64,000 bases of DNA, taken from an uncultured Candidatus Saccharibacteria bacterium. Lineage in GTDB: Bacteria; Patescibacteriota; Saccharimonadia; Saccharimonadales; Saccharimonadaceae. The notes beneath the pieces are model-generated. The model searched no databases and had not been told where the DNA came from. It worked only from the letters and a program-made list of their open reading frames with translations. Below are positions 27,077 to 35,870 of this stretch, piece after piece. The stretch spans positions 1 through 64,000 of the forward strand of contig CAKMNX010000012.1 in assembly GCA_927910745.1 (NCBI GenBank). Direction: 5' to 3'. A program made the translations under genes and the position numbers. The stretch's first letter is position 1, and each line of letters starts with the position of its first letter.

Positions 27077-27463
27077 TTATCGATACGCCAGGTGCATTAC
27101 TGCTAATCCATACGAGGCAGCAACCAGCAGCACCAATACTGCTGCCGCCCCCACAAAAAGCGCTGTCTGGCGGCGCCGCAGGCTATACAGCTTAACCATC
27201 AGGCCAATGTGCACCACCATTACCAGCGCACCAAACAACACAAAACTGAGCAAATAATACCAATAACTCTTATAAAAATGCGCCTCGCCAAAGGCGGTGT
27301 AGCGCACATAAACCTGCACATCGCGCACCTGCAGCGTGAAGCCCATCACCAGCATATAGATGATACCCGCGACAAATACACCAATCAATGCCGCAAAGAA
27401 TGGCCGATCGGCTGCGATCGTGCGGAGAGGGGTGCGCAGAAAATCCTTCTTCTCTTTGGTCAT
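27077..27463 (-). CDS. Small membrane protein linked to the glycosyltransferase
   Basis: 128 residues from MTKEKKDF, with three hydrophobic segments and basic loops (LYSLRRRQ). No family recognised. Its stop codon touches the glycosyltransferase start, which suggests a shared role, for instance in polymer export or anchoring. A start two codons earlier at 27469 is possible. Confidence 0.7.
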   Translation of the reverse strand: MTKEKKDFLRTPLRTIAADRPFFAALIGVFVAGIIYMLVMGFTLQVRDVQVYVRYTAFGEAHFYKSYWYYLLSFVLFGALVMVVHIGLMVKLYSLRRRQTALFVGAAAVLVLLVAASYGLAVMHLAYR

Positions 27464-27470
27464 AAACAAA

Positions 27471-27546
27471 TGGAGCCGCTGACCGGACTCGAACCGGTGA
27501 CCTACGCTTTACGAAAGCGCCGCTCTACCAACTGAGCTACAGCGGC
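27471..27546 (-). tRNA. tRNA-Thr (anticodon CGT)
   Basis: Acceptor GCCGCTG/CAGCGGC, D arm GCTC/GAGC, anticodon arm GCGCT-TTCGTAA-AGCGT, T arm ACCGG-TTCGAGT-CCGGT, encoded CCA. TATAAT lies just upstream (RC of 27557-27562 region). It directly precedes the membrane protein gene on the same strand. Confidence 0.96.
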
Positions 27547-27828
27547 ATCACCGCTATATTATACTAGAGGCGAGGCGAAATGGAAGGTGGCGCAGCGGGG
27601 TAGCCTCTAGACGCTACCTCACTGCAGGATGATGAATTATTGCGAGAGGGTTGTGGCTGAGGATGTAATAGCAGTGCTCTCCACTCCTACCTGCTTGGTG
27701 GATGGCCTTCGTATGAGTCCTGACCTGACATCATTACGCTGAGGTAACTTCTGCGCTGGTTTAAGCTACTGTAGTGAGTGGCTAGCGATTTTTCTTACAA
27801 TACGTTCAAGACCGTCGCTCTCCTGGCG

Positions 27829-27982
27829 TTAGCTCTACCTCCCCATCACTTCATCCGATGGAGTGTGAAAACAGATTGCAATAATCTGTCTTCAGCCCTA
27901 GCAGCAAGAGGTCGATATCCAGTGAATATCGACCCTTATAGTGTTCCTGAGGAGGGAGTGTGGGGAGGTGGAGTGTGAGATA
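27829..27982 (-). repeat. Family A structured repeat, copy A2
   Basis: Full-length copy in reverse orientation. Outer arms CACCTCCCC/GGGGAGGTAGAG; hairpin 1 GGTCGATAT-TCACTGG-ATATCGACC; hairpin 2 GAAGACAGATT-ATTGC-AATCTGTTTTC; hairpin 3 CACTCCATCGGATGAAGTG. It lies between divergent tRNA-Thr and tRNA-Asp and ends 74 bases before the latter. The remainder of 27547-28056 holds only the tRNA promoters. Confidence 0.85.
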
Positions 27983-28056
27983 AGACTACGGTTGGACGAT
28001 TCCCTATAAACCTCTTGCGATTTTTGGTAATTGCTGCTACTATTGATCTAGCTTAT

Positions 28057-28134
28057 GCGCTCGTAGTGAAGATGGCCTATCACGTCTCCCTGTCACGGAG
28101 AAGATCGCCGGTTCGAATCCGGTCGAGCGCGCCA
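28057..28134 (+). tRNA. tRNA-Asp (anticodon GTC)
   Basis: Acceptor GCGCTCG/CGAGCGC with discriminator G, D arm GTGA/TCAC, anticodon arm TCTCC-CTGTCAC-GGAGA, T arm GCCGG-TTCGAAT-CCGGT, encoded CCA. Promoter TTGCGA (28015-28020), 17 bases, TACTAT (28038-28043). Confidence 0.96.
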
Positions 28135-28249
28135 GTATTGGATACGATATACCCTCTTGCAATGCGTCAAGTGGGTGTTTTTATTTAGTGCACGAATAAC
28201 CCCTGTTGTAGCTCACATCATCATCTTCATCTCAACCATCACATATCAC

Positions 28250-28276
28250 AAAAACACCTCTGAGAGAGGTGTTTTT
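28250..28276. terminator. Bidirectional terminator
   Basis: AAAAACACCTC-TGAGA-GAGGTGTTTTT lies between tRNA-Asp and the convergent ndk gene. Confidence 0.85.
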
Positions 28277-28297
28277 GCAGCAGTCCGATGCCAACGC

Positions 28298-28828
28298 TTA
28301 GCGCGTAAACTTCTCGTGCAACGCATGGTACTCATAGATTTCGTCATCTGAGAACCAGTGGTTGATCTCTTGCTCGGCTTCCTCAGGGTTGCCCGAAGCA
28401 TGGATGAGGTTGGGCACACCCTTGTCTTCGTCGTTGGCATAGCCAAAACTCATGTGCGAGTAGTCGCCGCGGATCGTCCCCATCTCGGCAGCCATTGGCT
28501 CGGTGGGGCCCACCAGCTTGCGCACCAGCTTGACAGCCTCTACCCCCTCAAACACCATGGCAATAACTGGCCCTTGCATCATAAAGTCCAGCGTCACCCC
28601 AAAGGCGTGCTTGCCACGGCGCGACACCATCTTGCCAATCTCCTCGTAGTGGCGGTAGTAATGATCGCGCGTCGGAGCGATCATCTTAACGGCCACGATC
28701 TTGAGGCCCACCCGCTCAAAACGGGTCAAAATCTCGCCGACAATCCCCCGCTGCACAGCATCTGGCTTGAAGACGACCAAGGTCTTTTGCACGTTATTGT
28801 TGTTGGGCACCGCTGTTGTTTCGCTCAT
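28298..28828 (-). CDS. ndk: Nucleoside diphosphate kinase
   Basis: Transfers the gamma phosphate between nucleoside triphosphates and diphosphates. The catalytic histidine is in NLIHASGNPEEAEQEI, and the N-terminal TLVVFKPDAVQRGIVGEI and RGDYS are typical. At 176 residues it is longer than the usual 140-150 because of a 14-residue N-terminal tail and an insertion before the catalytic loop (YANDEDKGVP). AAGGAGC precedes the ATG and TATAAT lies about 30 bases upstream. Important for an organism that salvages nucleotides from its host (inference). Confidence 0.96.
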   Translation of the reverse strand: MSETTAVPNNNNVQKTLVVFKPDAVQRGIVGEILTRFERVGLKIVAVKMIAPTRDHYYRHYEEIGKMVSRRGKHAFGVTLDFMMQGPVIAMVFEGVEAVKLVRKLVGPTEPMAAEMGTIRGDYSHMSFGYANDEDKGVPNLIHASGNPEEAEQEINHWFSDDEIYEYHALHEKFTR

Positions 28829-28913
28829 AAAGCTCCTTATTGTTAGGTTTGCTTGTATTATAGCGTATTGTGAGTGATCGCGAAAATGAAAAGCGCTAGA
28901 ACTGTGGTGTATC

Positions 28914-29023
28914 GCATCGTAGCCTACTGGATCGAAAATGTTCCGGCCAGATTAGACGATAGAGCATACCCGCATACATTATTGCTGGCCTCCAGATATT
29001 TTCTTATCCAGTAGCTACGATGC
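28914..29023 (-). repeat. Family B hairpin repeat, copy B1
   Basis: Core CTGGCCTCCAGATATTTTCTT on the plus strand (28985-29005) and GAAAATGTTCCGGCCAG (28934-28950). The outer arms GCATCGTAGCCTACTGGAT (from 28914) and ATCCAGTAGCTACGATGC (to 29023) are complementary to each other but unlike those of other copies. Between ndk and xer, outside both genes. Confidence 0.85.
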
Positions 29024-29117
29024 TAGCTGACAAAACAATCATACGGTCAGATACGATAACCCTGCCGACACCTGATACTCTACCTCTCTGTCTATATATT
29101 GTGGTATACTATGGCAA

Positions 29118-30059
29118 ATGGCACAGCACTATTATATGCAAGATTTGATCATTGACTTCATCGAATATATGGAGGTGGAGCGCGGCCGATCGTCCAAAAC
29201 AGCGGAGAACTACAAGCACTACCTCGAGCGCTTCGTTGAGTTTGCTGGTGCTGAATTGACGGTCGATCAGATCACGCCCGAGTTGGTGCGGCGCTACCGC
29301 CTCTGGCTCAACCGCTACCAAAGCGTCTATGGCGAGGAGCTCGGCATGCTTACCCAGAGTTACCACCTCATCGCGCTGCGCGGCTTTCTCAACTACCTCT
29401 CTAAGCGCGACATCGCCAGCCTCTCGCCCAGCAAGATCGAGCTCCCCAAGACACACAAACGACAAGTCACGTTCCTCCATTATGACGAAGTAGAGCGGAT
29501 GATTGATGCCGTGCCAAGCGATGGCAAAGAAGCCAATTTGCGCGACAAAGCCATCATCGAACTGCTCTTCTCCAGTGGTCTGCGCGTCTCAGAGCTTGTC
29601 AATCTCAATCGCGACCACATCAACCTCAAGCGCCGCGAGTTCATGGTGCGTGGTAAGGGCCAAAAAGACCGTCCGGTCTTCGTCAGTAGCCGTGCTGCCG
29701 AGCAGATCGAGACCTACCTCAGCGCCCGGCATGATTCGCTCGACCCACTCTTCATCAGCTATAGTCGCAACCATGGTGCCACAAACACCAGTGGCGACTT
29801 CCGCCGCCTCACAACCCGCAGTGTGCAATCGATGATTGGCAAATATGCCCGCCTCGCTGGCATCACTAAGCACGTCAGCCCCCACACTATGCGCCACAGC
29901 TTCGCGACCGACCTATTGATGAACGGTGCCGATTTGCGCAGCGTCCAGAGCATGCTCGGCCACAGTAACATCAGCACCACGCAGGTCTACACCCACGTCA
30001 CCGACCAACACCTGCGCGACATCTTCGAGCAGTTTCATAGCGGGAGAGAACAGAGGTAG
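29118..30059 (+). CDS. xer: Tyrosine recombinase of the XerC/XerD type
   Basis: A 313-residue site-specific recombinase, most likely the one that resolves chromosome dimers at dif. The catalytic set is present: Arg in SSGLRVSEL, Lys in RGKGQKDRP, HTMRHSF (H-x-x-R), LGHSNISTT (His) and the Tyr nucleophile in VYTHV. The N-terminal SAM-like domain (residues 7-95) is complete. TATACT (29105-29110) ends seven bases before the ATG at 29118; a second ATG at 29136 is possible. It need not be linked to the repeats nearby. Confidence 0.93.
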   Translation: MAQHYYMQDLIIDFIEYMEVERGRSSKTAENYKHYLERFVEFAGAELTVDQITPELVRRYRLWLNRYQSVYGEELGMLTQSYHLIALRGFLNYLSKRDIASLSPSKIELPKTHKRQVTFLHYDEVERMIDAVPSDGKEANLRDKAIIELLFSSGLRVSELVNLNRDHINLKRREFMVRGKGQKDRPVFVSSRAAEQIETYLSARHDSLDPLFISYSRNHGATNTSGDFRRLTTRSVQSMIGKYARLAGITKHVSPHTMRHSFATDLLMNGADLRSVQSMLGHSNISTTQVYTHVTDQHLRDIFEQFHSGREQR

Positions 30060-30078
30060 GAACCCTAGAAAGGAAACT

Positions 30079-30693
30079 ATGAATAATATGTCATTACCAA
30101 GCAACATCCAGCCTTCGCGAGCAACTGAGTACAGGGGCTCGGATGGTAGTGTAATCAGAATGTTTGACCACAAAGAAGCGATAAGAGTAATCCTCGCTTG
30201 GGCGGACCATGACTGGCCGATGACCAAACAACAGGCATTCGAGCTGCGAGATTCATTGGGGTGGCGTCTTGGCCCTGAAGGCAGAGGATTTGTCAGCACA
30301 GTTCAAGTTGGTAGCGAGCGAGATGGATCCATTCTCTTCGATCACAGAATGGAGTATTTTAGCTCTATAACGATACCATTAACAACTAAGATTCCTAGCA
30401 AATTGGAGAAAGAATTTGCACATAAGCTTGATGGCCTATATTCTGCGTGCGTGAAGTCTATGCAATCAAAATTTGGTAGAGGTAAGGACGATTCGGATGA
30501 TACAATACTACACCATTCTTGGTACCTTCCTTCAAAGGCGTATGTCTCCATAGGCAGGTTCATTGACAAGACAGTTTATGATAATACAGACATCCGTTAT
30601 ACCGTAAGCGTCACAATAGAGTCTCCTGCAATGAAGGATATAACCGACGCAGAAGATGCCTACTTCGAGTACTTTGGGCCAGATGCGCCATAA
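30079..30693 (+). CDS. Hypothetical protein
   Basis: A 204-residue soluble protein of mixed charge, without recognisable motif (MNNMSLPSNIQPSRATEY...). It lies 19 bases after xer with AGGAAACT just before the ATG, so it is probably translated from the same mRNA. The sequence uses more AT-rich codons than its neighbours. Confidence 0.75.
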   Translation: MNNMSLPSNIQPSRATEYRGSDGSVIRMFDHKEAIRVILAWADHDWPMTKQQAFELRDSLGWRLGPEGRGFVSTVQVGSERDGSILFDHRMEYFSSITIPLTTKIPSKLEKEFAHKLDGLYSACVKSMQSKFGRGKDDSDDTILHHSWYLPSKAYVSIGRFIDKTVYDNTDIRYTVSVTIESPAMKDITDAEDAYFEYFGPDAP

Positions 30694-30719
30694 ATAACAT
30701 CCCCTTCTTATACATAAAT

Positions 30720-30757
30720 ATAGGTCGCTATTCTAAATAATAGCGACCTATCTATTT
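30720..30757 (+). terminator. Terminator after the xer operon
   Basis: ATAGGTCGCTATT (30720-30732) pairs perfectly with AATAGCGACCTAT (30739-30751), followed by CTATTTT. It separates convergent genes. Confidence 0.8.
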
Positions 30758-30770
30758 TAGATTCTCATTC

Positions 30771-31931
30771 CTACGGATTACACGACGTGCCCAGTGGCCC
30801 GGCTTCGTCGTTGGTGACGTAGAAGTTTTTGCAGAGGCTGCCAGTGATGTCGACGCCTTGCTCTGGGAAGGTGAAGCTACCGTTGGTGTTGAAACCGACA
30901 TTGACACGGCTTTTGATGCGGCGGAAGATGGTGTCTGCCCGGCCGGTGGAGTCGATTTCGGGCTGGACGGTGTCGAACTTCGTCACGCTGCTTGCTCGTT
31001 TGAGCGAGATCTTGACTGCTGAGGCTTTGTACAGGCTGGTCACGCGCAAGAACGCCACACGCGAGCCAGCTGGTACAGACTCGCCACCAGCCATTTGGAG
31101 GACGGCCTGACAGGCGTAGCCACCACCGGTGTAGCGCGCGTTGGAGCACGGCACGGCATTGACGGTCGTCTGAGCACCACTATCGCTATTGGCGCGCAGG
31201 CCGGGGCGCTGGATGGTGAGTGGGTTGGCATTGTCGGTGATGATGCTGGGGCGCAAGAAGTTCGTCGAGACTTGGGCGCTATCGAGCTCGCTTAGGCTGA
31301 CGCTTGTCTTGGTGGGCAAGACAGCCTGGGCCCGGATAAGAGCTGGCGCGTTGGGGCTCCACTGGTCTTTGCGTGGCAACGAGCGGAGGTCGCCAGAGGT
31401 TGGTGTCTCAATGGAGGCAACTTCGTTGTCGCTGTTTTTCTTGCGCATCCACTCGATCTGCACACTATCAAAGGCATCTGCGCCAACCAGTGGGATGACG
31501 GTGGACTCCCCTTCTGCTAGGTCAAGTTTGACGTCTTCAGTCTTGGCCTCGATCTTGACGCAGGTGTAAGCTTGGTTGAGCGTGCTACTGCCACTACTCG
31601 TCTTGATGGTGGTCTCACCACTAACAGACGACACTACACCAGCTGCTGCCACGGTGTTGCAACGCTGCTGCTCAATGGCGCGGCGAGCCCGCTCATTACC
31701 CTTGAGAGCCGCACGAATGACACGCTTGCCATCCTCTACTCCAGCGACCGCCGAGTCGTAGGCACTCTGCGAAAGGTCGTTGTTGCTGGCGCGCTGTTGC
31801 TCCTGTACCATCAGACGGATGAAGCTCACCGTCACCACCGTGATCAGTACTGTTGAAAACATCACCACAAAGAGCGACACCATACCGGCCTGCCGCTGCT
31901 TGTTGCTATGCTGTTGCATCCACCTCATCAT
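30771..31931 (-). CDS. PilX-like type IV pilus-associated protein
   Basis: A 386-residue protein with an N-terminal segment QAGMVSLFVVMFSTVLITVVTV that looks like a class III signal peptide with Gly before the hydrophobic helix, as in PilX N-domain proteins, and no glutamate at position +5. The large C-terminal part has several cysteines (TCVKIE, PCSNARYTGGGYACQ, GTSCNP) that could form disulfides. It is the last gene of the minor pilin operon and may be a pilus-tip or initiation-complex component. Confidence 0.8.
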   Translation of the reverse strand: MMRWMQQHSNKQRQAGMVSLFVVMFSTVLITVVTVSFIRLMVQEQQRASNNDLSQSAYDSAVAGVEDGKRVIRAALKGNERARRAIEQQRCNTVAAAGVVSSVSGETTIKTSSGSSTLNQAYTCVKIEAKTEDVKLDLAEGESTVIPLVGADAFDSVQIEWMRKKNSDNEVASIETPTSGDLRSLPRKDQWSPNAPALIRAQAVLPTKTSVSLSELDSAQVSTNFLRPSIITDNANPLTIQRPGLRANSDSGAQTTVNAVPCSNARYTGGGYACQAVLQMAGGESVPAGSRVAFLRVTSLYKASAVKISLKRASSVTKFDTVQPEIDSTGRADTIFRRIKSRVNVGFNTNGSFTFPEQGVDITGSLCKNFYVTNDEAGPLGTSCNP

Positions 31932-31932
31932 C

Positions 31933-32670
31933 CTACCCCTGTATCAATGTCTCAAAAATATTAATGGCACAGAAGTTGTAATTAGCACTGTCATTCGTAG
32001 GCGGTTTGCAGGTTTGGTTGGCGGTGTTGATCGTATCTTGCTGGTTGGTGCCAATGACGAAGCGGAGGCGGTAGATGGTGTGCGTGCCCTCGGTCGATTC
32101 GATAACAGGATTGATTTGTAAATCGCGCAGCGCCAAATCCCCCTCACGTGAGCCCAGCAGCTCCGTTGCTTTGCTAAGAAATACATCGGTCGAGTACGTG
32201 CCACGAGCCGTTGGGTTACAATACTGTGCACCAGCATCAGCCACACGGGCGAGGACAATCATATCGCCGCGCACATCACCCTGGCGTGTGTCGTTTTGGT
32301 AGCGGATGGCACTGCCTTGCTGTAGCTTGGCGGCTGGGCTCCACACATACGACATCGTACCAAAGCATAGACGCCCCAACCCACCGCCTTTGTCTGGCGA
32401 CACATAGCGGATCCCATCCGCTGAGGCCAAGGCATCGCGTCGGAAGGAATCGGCTACATCGCGCCCTGCGAGGTTGATTGATTTGAGCGTCACCCCCTTT
32501 GTATACAAGCCAATGATCTGCAGCGTGGAGGTCGTAATGGCAATAAGCAGCACTGAGAGGAAGCTCATCGCCAGCAGCAGCTCGATGAGGGTAAAACCTG
32601 ACTCTTTGCGCTGTACAGTCTGCCGTTGCTTCTCTCCTTGTGTTTTACCTTTGTTAGCGCGCCACATCAT
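31933..32670 (-). CDS. Type IV prepilin-like protein, PilW/PulJ-like
   Basis: 245 residues with the processing site ESGFTLIELLLAMSFLSVLL, including the Glu at +5 expected for assembly. Ahead of it is an unusually long, basic leader of about 25 residues. The C-terminal domain contains paired cysteines. Position in an operon with three other pilin-like genes and an overlap with the previous gene support a minor pilin of the PilW type. Confidence 0.85.
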   Translation of the reverse strand: MMWRANKGKTQGEKQRQTVQRKESGFTLIELLLAMSFLSVLLIAITTSTLQIIGLYTKGVTLKSINLAGRDVADSFRRDALASADGIRYVSPDKGGGLGRLCFGTMSYVWSPAAKLQQGSAIRYQNDTRQGDVRGDMIVLARVADAGAQYCNPTARGTYSTDVFLSKATELLGSREGDLALRDLQINPVIESTEGTHTIYRLRFVIGTNQQDTINTANQTCKPPTNDSANYNFCAINIFETLIQG

Positions 32671-33256
32671 ACAACCTCGTTACTGTGCCAATCGTCATTG
32701 GCTTATCGCTCGCTACAGTCGGCCAGCAGGCAGATACATACACATCGTAGGCGAGGTTGGCATTGGCACCCTCCGCCTTGACGATCTGGACGAAGAGCCC
32801 CTGCGCCCGCGGATCATTGCCAAAGTCTACCTTACTGTAGGTTGTGGGTTCAGGTTGGTAGCTCGCATTGGTCGGCTCGAAGAGACGGATGACCTGCTTA
32901 CCCGTGGCTGCATCGGCCCGCGGCGCAACAAAGAATGCGCCGCGCCCCCGCAATGTATCTGGCGAAAGGCGGCAGTTGCTCTCAGCGAGCTCGCTCAGCG
33001 TAATGGGCGTGGTCGTACCTACCTTGCCTTTGATGGTCTCCCACAGCTGCTGGTTGACTGCCTGCTGAGCAGTCCGAATCAGCAACACCTGCGAGTCGAT
33101 CTGCTGCCGCACCTGCGTCACCTCCAGCGAGCGCTGCGCCAGCGCCATGCCTTGGTTCATAATCATAAATGCCCCTACAATCACCATACTAAACAGCACG
33201 AAGGCAAACATCACCTCAATGATCGTATCACCCCGCTCGTGGCGATGCCCTAGCAT
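32654..33256 (-). CDS. Type IV minor prepilin, PilV-like, with Asp at +1
   Basis: 200 residues. The N-terminal segment ERGDTIIEVMFAFVLFSMVIV has the Gly and the +5 Glu of prepilins, but the residue after the cleavage site is Asp instead of Phe or Met. A single cysteine pair is visible (NCRLSP, SACWP). It overlaps its neighbours on both sides and fits the PilV/GspI position in a minor pilin operon. Confidence 0.8.
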   Translation of the reverse strand: MLGHRHERGDTIIEVMFAFVLFSMVIVGAFMIMNQGMALAQRSLEVTQVRQQIDSQVLLIRTAQQAVNQQLWETIKGKVGTTTPITLSELAESNCRLSPDTLRGRGAFFVAPRADAATGKQVIRLFEPTNASYQPEPTTYSKVDFGNDPRAQGLFVQIVKAEGANANLAYDVYVSACWPTVASDKPMTIGTVTRLYDVAR

Positions 33257-33954
33257 TGGCCTATTCCTCCACCGATCAGCTTCACACTGCTGGCCGAGCT
33301 GCCACCCCGGGCAATCACTGCCCCACTAATGCCAGTAAAGACCAAGCCATCGGGGTCGATACAGAGGTTGGTGTCGCCTTTTTGGGCGTCATTATCAGGC
33401 GAGAGAACGGTCATCGGGTTGTCTGTGTTGCCGATGTAGGTCTTGATGGCACCACTGGAGGGCGAGCGCACGATCAAATACGAGTGGCGTGCACCCTGCC
33501 GCAGCGCCGTCTCCCAGGCTAGCTCGTAGGTAGTTGTCTGGCTGGCGGTGTCCGACTGGACAAGCCCCGAGCGAGTCAGCGCCTCATAATCCGTTGCTGC
33601 AGCTGAGCCATCACGCGTGGCATAGATTGTCCGCGCGATGAGGCTTCGGCCATCACGACCAGTGGTAATGAACCGCCCAATGATAGTGCACTCGCTCGTG
33701 CCCGGCACCTGCGGGGTAATACTCTGGCTAATACCGCTGGTGCTGCAGCCAAGGTTGCGGTCGTGATCGTTCTGGACATTCACCACCCGGTCGTACTCCC
33801 CCTGGAAGAAGCTCACCAGCGAATGGGTGGCATCGCGGTAGCGCTGGGCATTGACCGTCGCACCCACACCTACCATAATCCCAGCTGCCATTGCCCCACT
33901 CACCGCCAAAAACAGCATCATCTCAATAATGGTGAACCCTGGCTTCACTGGCAT
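33250..33954 (-). CDS. Type IV minor prepilin, FimT/GspH-like
   Basis: About 234 residues beginning MPVKPGFTIIEMMLFLAVSG, a canonical prepilin leader with Phe +1 and Glu +5. Two Cys pairs lie in the C-terminal domain. The start at 33954 has AGAGAGG eight bases upstream; ATG at 33960 would be too close to it. TATACT upstream suggests a promoter for the four-gene minor pilin operon. Overlaps the PilV-like gene. Confidence 0.83.
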   Translation of the reverse strand: MPVKPGFTIIEMMLFLAVSGAMAAGIMVGVGATVNAQRYRDATHSLVSFFQGEYDRVVNVQNDHDRNLGCSTSGISQSITPQVPGTSECTIIGRFITTGRDGRSLIARTIYATRDGSAAATDYEALTRSGLVQSDTASQTTTYELAWETALRQGARHSYLIVRSPSSGAIKTYIGNTDNPMTVLSPDNDAQKGDTNLCIDPDGLVFTGISGAVIARGGSSASSVKLIGGGIGQC

Positions 33955-34014
33955 ACTCATAACCTCTCTAGTATAGCACAAGCAGCATTAGCAGCACAGA
34001 GCGATGAGACGATT

Positions 34015-34884
34015 CTACAGCCCCAGCGGCAATGCCACCAGCGCGCGCAAGATATGCCCACCAAACAAGAGTGAAATAACGCAGCCAATGATAAGCAGCG
34101 GCCCAAATGGCACCTGCGAGCGCGTATTGAGCTGGCCACGCGCTAGGCCCGGCAGGACGATAATACAACCCAGCATGTTGGAGAAGAACAGCGTCATAAA
34201 GGCCAATCGCCAATCACCCAATAGCAGTGCCAAGCCCACGCAGAGCTTCACATCACCAAAGCCAATCCACGCCCCGCGCGAGATGGCATACAGCCCACCA
34301 TAGAGCCCCGCCAGCAGCGCCACCGCTCCCGTGAGCGATACAAGATCAACATCGTGCAGCGTCATCATCCGCACCAGCACAAAGAGTGCGCCCAGTGCCA
34401 TCAAGCCATAGTTGAGCGGGTCGGGCAGGAGCTGCCACTTGGTGTCATACGCCGCGAGAATCATCAGCACCAAGGCCACCACCACCCACACAGCAAAGAG
34501 TAAGCTACTGGCTGGCAATGCCCATGGCCACACCAGATACGACAGTGCCAAGCCAACCCCCAGCACCAGCTCCATCACCAGCTCGAACCAACCAATGAAC
34601 TGCTGGCAATAACGGCAGCGCCCACCAGTCGACAGCCAGCTCACTACTGGGAGTAGATCATACCACGCCAGCACATGCCCACACTGCAAGCAGCGCGAGC
34701 GATCGTCTCGCACTGTACCTTGCAAGAGGACACGCAGTTGACGCCATTCGTGTTTGTCGTAGGGGTGGCCGGTTTGCTTATCAGTCCGCAGTTGCCGCGC
34801 ACGCACCCGCCACACTTGCGCGCCCGCAAAGCTACCCAGCACTACACCGAGGAGGAGCAGTGCACCTGCTATCAAGATCGTCAT
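34015..34884 (-). CDS. pilD: Prepilin peptidase (leader peptidase/N-methyltransferase)
   Basis: A24 aspartic protease that cleaves and methylates prepilins. Both catalytic aspartates are present: AAYDTKWQLLPD and GFGDVKL. The cytoplasmic domain has two CxxC pairs (CLQCGH, CRYCQ) which bind zinc. Seven to eight membrane helices; 289 residues, normal. It lies next to the pilin genes it processes. Confidence 0.95.
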   Translation of the reverse strand: MTILIAGALLLLGVVLGSFAGAQVWRVRARQLRTDKQTGHPYDKHEWRQLRVLLQGTVRDDRSRCLQCGHVLAWYDLLPVVSWLSTGGRCRYCQQFIGWFELVMELVLGVGLALSYLVWPWALPASSLLFAVWVVVALVLMILAAYDTKWQLLPDPLNYGLMALGALFVLVRMMTLHDVDLVSLTGAVALLAGLYGGLYAISRGAWIGFGDVKLCVGLALLLGDWRLAFMTLFFSNMLGCIIVLPGLARGQLNTRSQVPFGPLLIIGCVISLLFGGHILRALVALPLGL

Positions 34885-34983
34885 ACCTCACTAGTATAGC
34901 AAAGATGTACAATAACGTGCTACATCATCACGCCCTACCGAAGGCCAGTGCAGATACAAGCCAAACCTTCCTCACTGTATGAT

Positions 34984-35094
34984 GAACTGCTGGGTTGTGC
35001 TTGTGTAAGAAAAATATCTGGAGACCAGCAAGCAGATACATGCTATGTATTATCTGGCCGGAACATTTTCATCACACCCACAACCCAGCAGTTC
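34984..35094 (+). repeat. Family B hairpin repeat, copy B2
   Basis: The clearest copy. GAACTGCTGGGTTGTG (34984-34999) is perfectly complementary to CACAACCCAGCAGTTC (35079-35094). Inside is the conserved core AAGAAAAATATCTGGAGACCAG and CTGGCCGGAACATTTTC. It lies between pilA and pilD. Confidence 0.88.
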
Positions 35095-35108
35095 GTGTAC
35101 TCAATACA

Positions 35109-35140
35109 TAAAAAGAGGCTGGCACCCTTTGGCACCAGCC
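35109..35140 (-). terminator. Terminator of pilA
   Basis: On the minus strand GGCTGG pairs with CCAGCC (with inner CC/GG), followed by TCTTTTTATG. Confidence 0.7.
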
Positions 35141-35166
35141 ATCTTCTTGTGTATCTTTTGCGTCTA

Positions 35167-35625
35167 CTATGACTCGAGGCAGTATGCCACGCCGTTGCCG
35201 CCAGCCTCGAGCTTGGTGACGACGACGAATTGCTTCGATGTACCCTTCTTGAGGGTCGCACCGTCGGAGTTGGTGGCGTCGCAGCGCACACCCTTGACGA
35301 CGATGGCGCTCTCGGTAGAAGGCGTTACGGTGCCATTGCCCGCGTTGTCTTGGACGGTGATGCTCTCTTTGTCGAGGTTCGAGAGGTCGCCCAGGTAGCC
35401 CTTGAGGCCCTTGCTGTCGGGGAACTTCCCGCGGTTGTTTGATGTATATTGCGTCACGGCAGCAGCGATGTTTTGCACATCATTCTTGCGTGCTGTGTCG
35501 CGCTGACCCCGCTGCAGAGCAGGCAGTGCCACAAAGACCATCAAGAATATCAAGGCGGCAATCGCCAGCACCAGCATCACCTCGATGATGGTAAACCCTT
35601 CTTGTTTCGCTTGGTGTTGTTTCAT
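35167..35625 (-). CDS. pilA: Major type IV pilin-like protein
   Basis: 152 residues from MKQHQAKQEGFTIIEVMLVL, with Phe +1 and Glu +5 and a long helix, then a small globular domain closed by a disulfide (VRCDATN... VAYCLES). It has its own promoter (35670-35698), AAGGAG four bases before the ATG and its own terminator, as expected for the abundant structural pilin. A start six codons earlier is open but lacks support. Confidence 0.9.
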   Translation of the reverse strand: MKQHQAKQEGFTIIEVMLVLAIAALIFLMVFVALPALQRGQRDTARKNDVQNIAAAVTQYTSNNRGKFPDSKGLKGYLGDLSNLDKESITVQDNAGNGTVTPSTESAIVVKGVRCDATNSDGATLKKGTSKQFVVVTKLEAGGNGVAYCLES

Positions 35626-35669
35626 ACTTCTCCTTTGTACCAATGTACGAATATGCTTACGTTACTGCT

Positions 35670-35698
35670 ATCATAGCGTAGAATGGCAGCATTGTCTA
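35670..35698 (-). promoter_or_regulatory. pilA promoter
   Basis: TAGACA (35693-35698), 17 bases, TATGAT (35670-35675) on the minus strand. Confidence 0.75.
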
Positions 35699-35870
35699 GG
35701 TTTTGTTCGCACAAGATGATGAGCCTATGGGGAGAGGCGCAAAACGGTGCTATATGACTAGTATTTTTGGCATAATTGCTATAGAAAATGTACCAAGAAT
35801 GGCCCGCCCCGCGTATTTCCTGCTGAGAACCATAGGCACGACACATTGGTCGAATACGCCCACTTTGTCT

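Noticed and set aside
28914..29023. Family B copy as the dif site of the adjacent Xer recombinase
   Set aside because: dif is a single-copy 28-bp site, whereas this sequence occurs in several places and does not have the two 11-bp Xer arms.
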